Of a stretch of 41,950 bases of DNA, positions 40,382-41,950 are shown in pieces. How positions within the stretch are numbered: position 1 is the stretch's first letter; each line of letters begins with the position of its first letter. The stretch covers positions 1 to 41,950 of the forward strand of contig UCJH01000054.1 in the NCBI GenBank assembly GCA_900472785.1. The letters are read 5' to 3'. The position numbers and the translations under genes were made by a program. The DNA is from Hyphomicrobiales bacterium (GTDB lineage Bacteria > Pseudomonadota > Alphaproteobacteria > Rhizobiales > Rhizobiaceae). The notes beneath the pieces were generated by a model, which was given only the letters and a program-made list of their open reading frames with translations, had not been told where the DNA came from and made no database searches.

Positions 40382-41950
40382 TCACTCCGCCGCCACGGAC
40401 AGGCTGTGCAGGTCGAAGCGCGCCGAATTGGAACGCGGCGTCCAGAGGCCGCGGTCGATGGCCTCCATCAGCTTGTCGGTCAGGTCGCGGAAGGCGGCCG
40501 GGTTCCTGTCCTCCAAGAAGCGGCGCACCTCGTCGTCAAGCACGAAAGCACGATAGACCGCCTCGAAATGATGGTCACGCACCGCACCGGTGGTCGCCGC
40601 GAAAGCGAACATGTAATCGACGGTTGCCGCGATCTCGAAGGCCCCTTTGTAACCATGGCGCATGACGCCGGCGATCCATTTCGGATTGACGACGCGGCCG
40701 CGCACCACCCGGCCGATTTCCTCTTCCAATGAGCGGATGACCGGCTTTTCCGGACGCGAGTGATCGTTGTGGTAGATCGACGGCCGGCTGCCGGCCAGCG
40801 TTTCGACGGCAAGGCTCATGCCGCCCTCGAACTGGTAGTAGTCGTCGCTGTCGAGAAGATCGTGTTCGCGGTTGTCCTGGTTCTGGACGACGGCCTCGAC
40901 CGATTTCAGCCGTTCCTCCAGCAGGCCGCGTTCCGCCTTGCCATCCTCGCCGGCGCCATAGGCATAGCCGCCCCAAGTCAAATAGGCTTCGGCAAGATCC
41001 TGCTTGCCCTCCCAGCCCTTCTCGTCGATCAGCGCCTGCAGGCCGGCGCCATAAGCACCCGGCTTGGCGCCGAAAACACGATAGGAAGCGCGGCGGGCGG
41101 CCTCCTTGCCATCGACACCTTCGGAAACGAGACGGGCCGTTTCCGCCCGCATCCGCGCCGCGATCATATTGTCGGCATCGTCTTCGTCCAAGGCGCCGAC
41201 AGCCCGGATCGCAGTGTCGAACAGCGCAATCTGGTCCGGGAAGGCATCTCGGAAAAAGCCGGAAATGCGCAGGGTGACATCGACGCGGGGGCGGCCGAGC
41301 ACGGCGAGCGGCACGATCTCATAGCCTGTGACCCGGCGCGACATCATATCCCAGACGGGTTTCGTGCCGATCAGCGCCATGGCCTGCGCGATATCGTCGC
41401 CACCGGTGCGCATGTTCGAGGTGCCCCAGGCCGTCAGGCCGAAGGATGTCGGCCAGTCGCCGTGGTCCTGCAGGTAGCGGCGGATCAGCAGTTCGGCGGA
41501 CTTCTTGCCCAGTTCGAAAGCAGCCGGCGTCGGCACGGCGCGACTGTCGACCGAATAGAAATTGCGTCCCGTCGGCAGAACGTCGGGCCGCCCGCGGGTC
41601 GGCGCGCCGGAGGGACCGGGTGCGACGAAGCGGCCGTCGAGGCCGGTGAGCAACGCCGCAATTTCTGCCGGCCCGGACTGGACGATGGAAGGCTTCAGGC
41701 GGCTTTCGATTTCGGCCAGCACGGCCTGCGTCGCGGTCCAGTCATCCGGGCAAGATCGCTCGCCCGAGACGAATTGCGCCGCCAGCAGTTCGATCCGCTC
41801 GACCGTATCACCGGCGGTGCGCCACGGGGTATCGGTTTGGTCCGCGAGGATGGCAGGTTTCGCGCCGGTCCAGGGATCGGAGAGGATGCAGTCGAGGGGA
41901 TCGAAGGGTTGCCCCGGATTGATCTCCCCCCTTGAGGGGGAGATGTCGGC
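40382..41950 (-). CDS. cobN: cobaltochelatase subunit CobN, C-terminal part
   Basis: About 522 residues of a protein normally near 1,250-1,280. The frame is open to the window edge, so the N-terminal half is outside. Landmarks are FGLTAWGTSNMRTGGDDIAQ, MSRRVTGYEIVPLAVLGRPR, VDVTLRISGFFRDAFPDQIA, AKPGAYGAGLQALIDEKGW, LLDSDDYYQFEGGMSLAVE and HGYKGAFEIAATVDYMFAF. CobN is the large porphyrin-binding subunit that, with CobS and CobT, inserts cobalt into hydrogenobyrinic acid a,c-diamide using ATP. Near the window edge the frame passes through a perfect palindrome, reading ADISPSRGEINPGQ, which does not look like normal CobN sequence. Confidence 0.94.
   Translation of the reverse strand, partial: ADISPSRGEINPGQPFDPLDCILSDPWTGAKPAILADQTDTPWRTAGDTVERIELLAAQFVSGERSCPDDWTATQAVLAEIESRLKPSIVQSGPAEIAALLTGLDGRFVAPGPSGAPTRGRPDVLPTGRNFYSVDSRAVPTPAAFELGKKSAELLIRRYLQDHGDWPTSFGLTAWGTSNMRTGGDDIAQAMALIGTKPVWDMMSRRVTGYEIVPLAVLGRPRVDVTLRISGFFRDAFPDQIALFDTAIRAVGALDEDDADNMIAARMRAETARLVSEGVDGKEAARRASYRVFGAKPGAYGAGLQALIDEKGWEGKQDLAEAYLTWGGYAYGAGEDGKAERGLLEERLKSVEAVVQNQDNREHDLLDSDDYYQFEGGMSLAVETLAGSRPSIYHNDHSRPEKPVIRSLEEEIGRVVRGRVVNPKWIAGVMRHGYKGAFEIAATVDYMFAFAATTGAVRDHHFEAVYRAFVLDDEVRRFLEDRNPAAFRDLTDKLMEAIDRGLWTPRSNSARFDLHSLSVAAE
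41922..41944. repeat. palindromic element inside the cobN frame
   Basis: ATCTCCCCC (41922-41930) pairs perfectly with GGGGGAGAT (41936-41944) around CTTGA. It resembles abundant small palindromic repeats of rhizobial intergenic DNA, but here it is read in frame by cobN. The element is cut by the window end at 41950, so its full length is unknown. Confidence 0.55.

Overview
The window is a GC-rich stretch of alphaproteobacterial chromosome, almost certainly from the Rhizobiaceae (Rhizobium/Agrobacterium group). Three things support this: a complete acpXL-type cluster for the very-long-chain fatty acid of lipid A, the aerobic (late cobalt insertion) cobalamin genes cobN, O, E, A, B, C and D, and the abundance of sugar ABC and TRAP uptake systems. 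No rRNA, tRNA, CRISPR array, insertion sequence or prophage was seen. Genus and species cannot be fixed by reading alone.

Layout. 1-2.7 kb: the end of a CobW-type GTPase gene and a GT41 (SPINDLY/OGT-like) glycosyltransferase, then a 38-codon remnant of an RcnB-family gene. 3.0-8.4 kb: a GH43 beta-xylosidase diverging from a TRAP transporter (dctQ-dctM), with a Tat-exported solute receptor facing the permeases across a strong bidirectional terminator. 8.7-10.3 kb: an Old Yellow Enzyme diverging from an HxlR regulator. 10.4-21.9 kb: an aldo/keto reductase, then a catabolic operon read on the minus strand (sugar-binding protein, two permeases, ATPase, GH2 beta-mannosidase-like enzyme, TIM-barrel isomerase, Gfo/Idh/MocA dehydrogenase), with a LacI-type regulator diverging from it. 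22-25.2 kb: 6-phosphogluconate dehydrogenase, SRPBCC and VOC proteins, and a PAS protein without an output domain.

25.5-31.1 kb: the minus-strand operon acpXL-fabZXL-fabF2XL-fabF1XL-adh2XL-lpxXL, which builds the long hydroxylated acyl chain on a dedicated carrier and transfers it to lipid A. One of its two ketosynthases lacks the nucleophilic cysteine, one active-site histidine and the active-site lysine, so the pair resembles a ketosynthase/chain-length-factor dimer. The alcohol-dehydrogenase-like member lacks the catalytic zinc ligands and could be the missing enoyl reductase.

31.2-33.7 kb: a LysR regulator diverging from a zinc-independent MDR oxidoreductase, and a small L,D-transpeptidase-like protein. 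33.8-41.95 kb: the cobalamin locus. cobE, a possible 45-codon ORF, cobA, cobB, cobC and cobD form one minus-strand unit in which every stop overlaps the next start. A TauE/SafE permease gene lies on the opposite strand, then come cobO and the 3' part of cobN, which runs off the window. The cobN frame reads straight through a palindrome at the window edge.

The best leads are the degenerate ketosynthase pair, the small ORF coupled into the cob operon, the palindrome read in frame by cobN, and the mannoside operon's oxidoreductase/isomerase pair. No wholly new multi-gene system could be shown.
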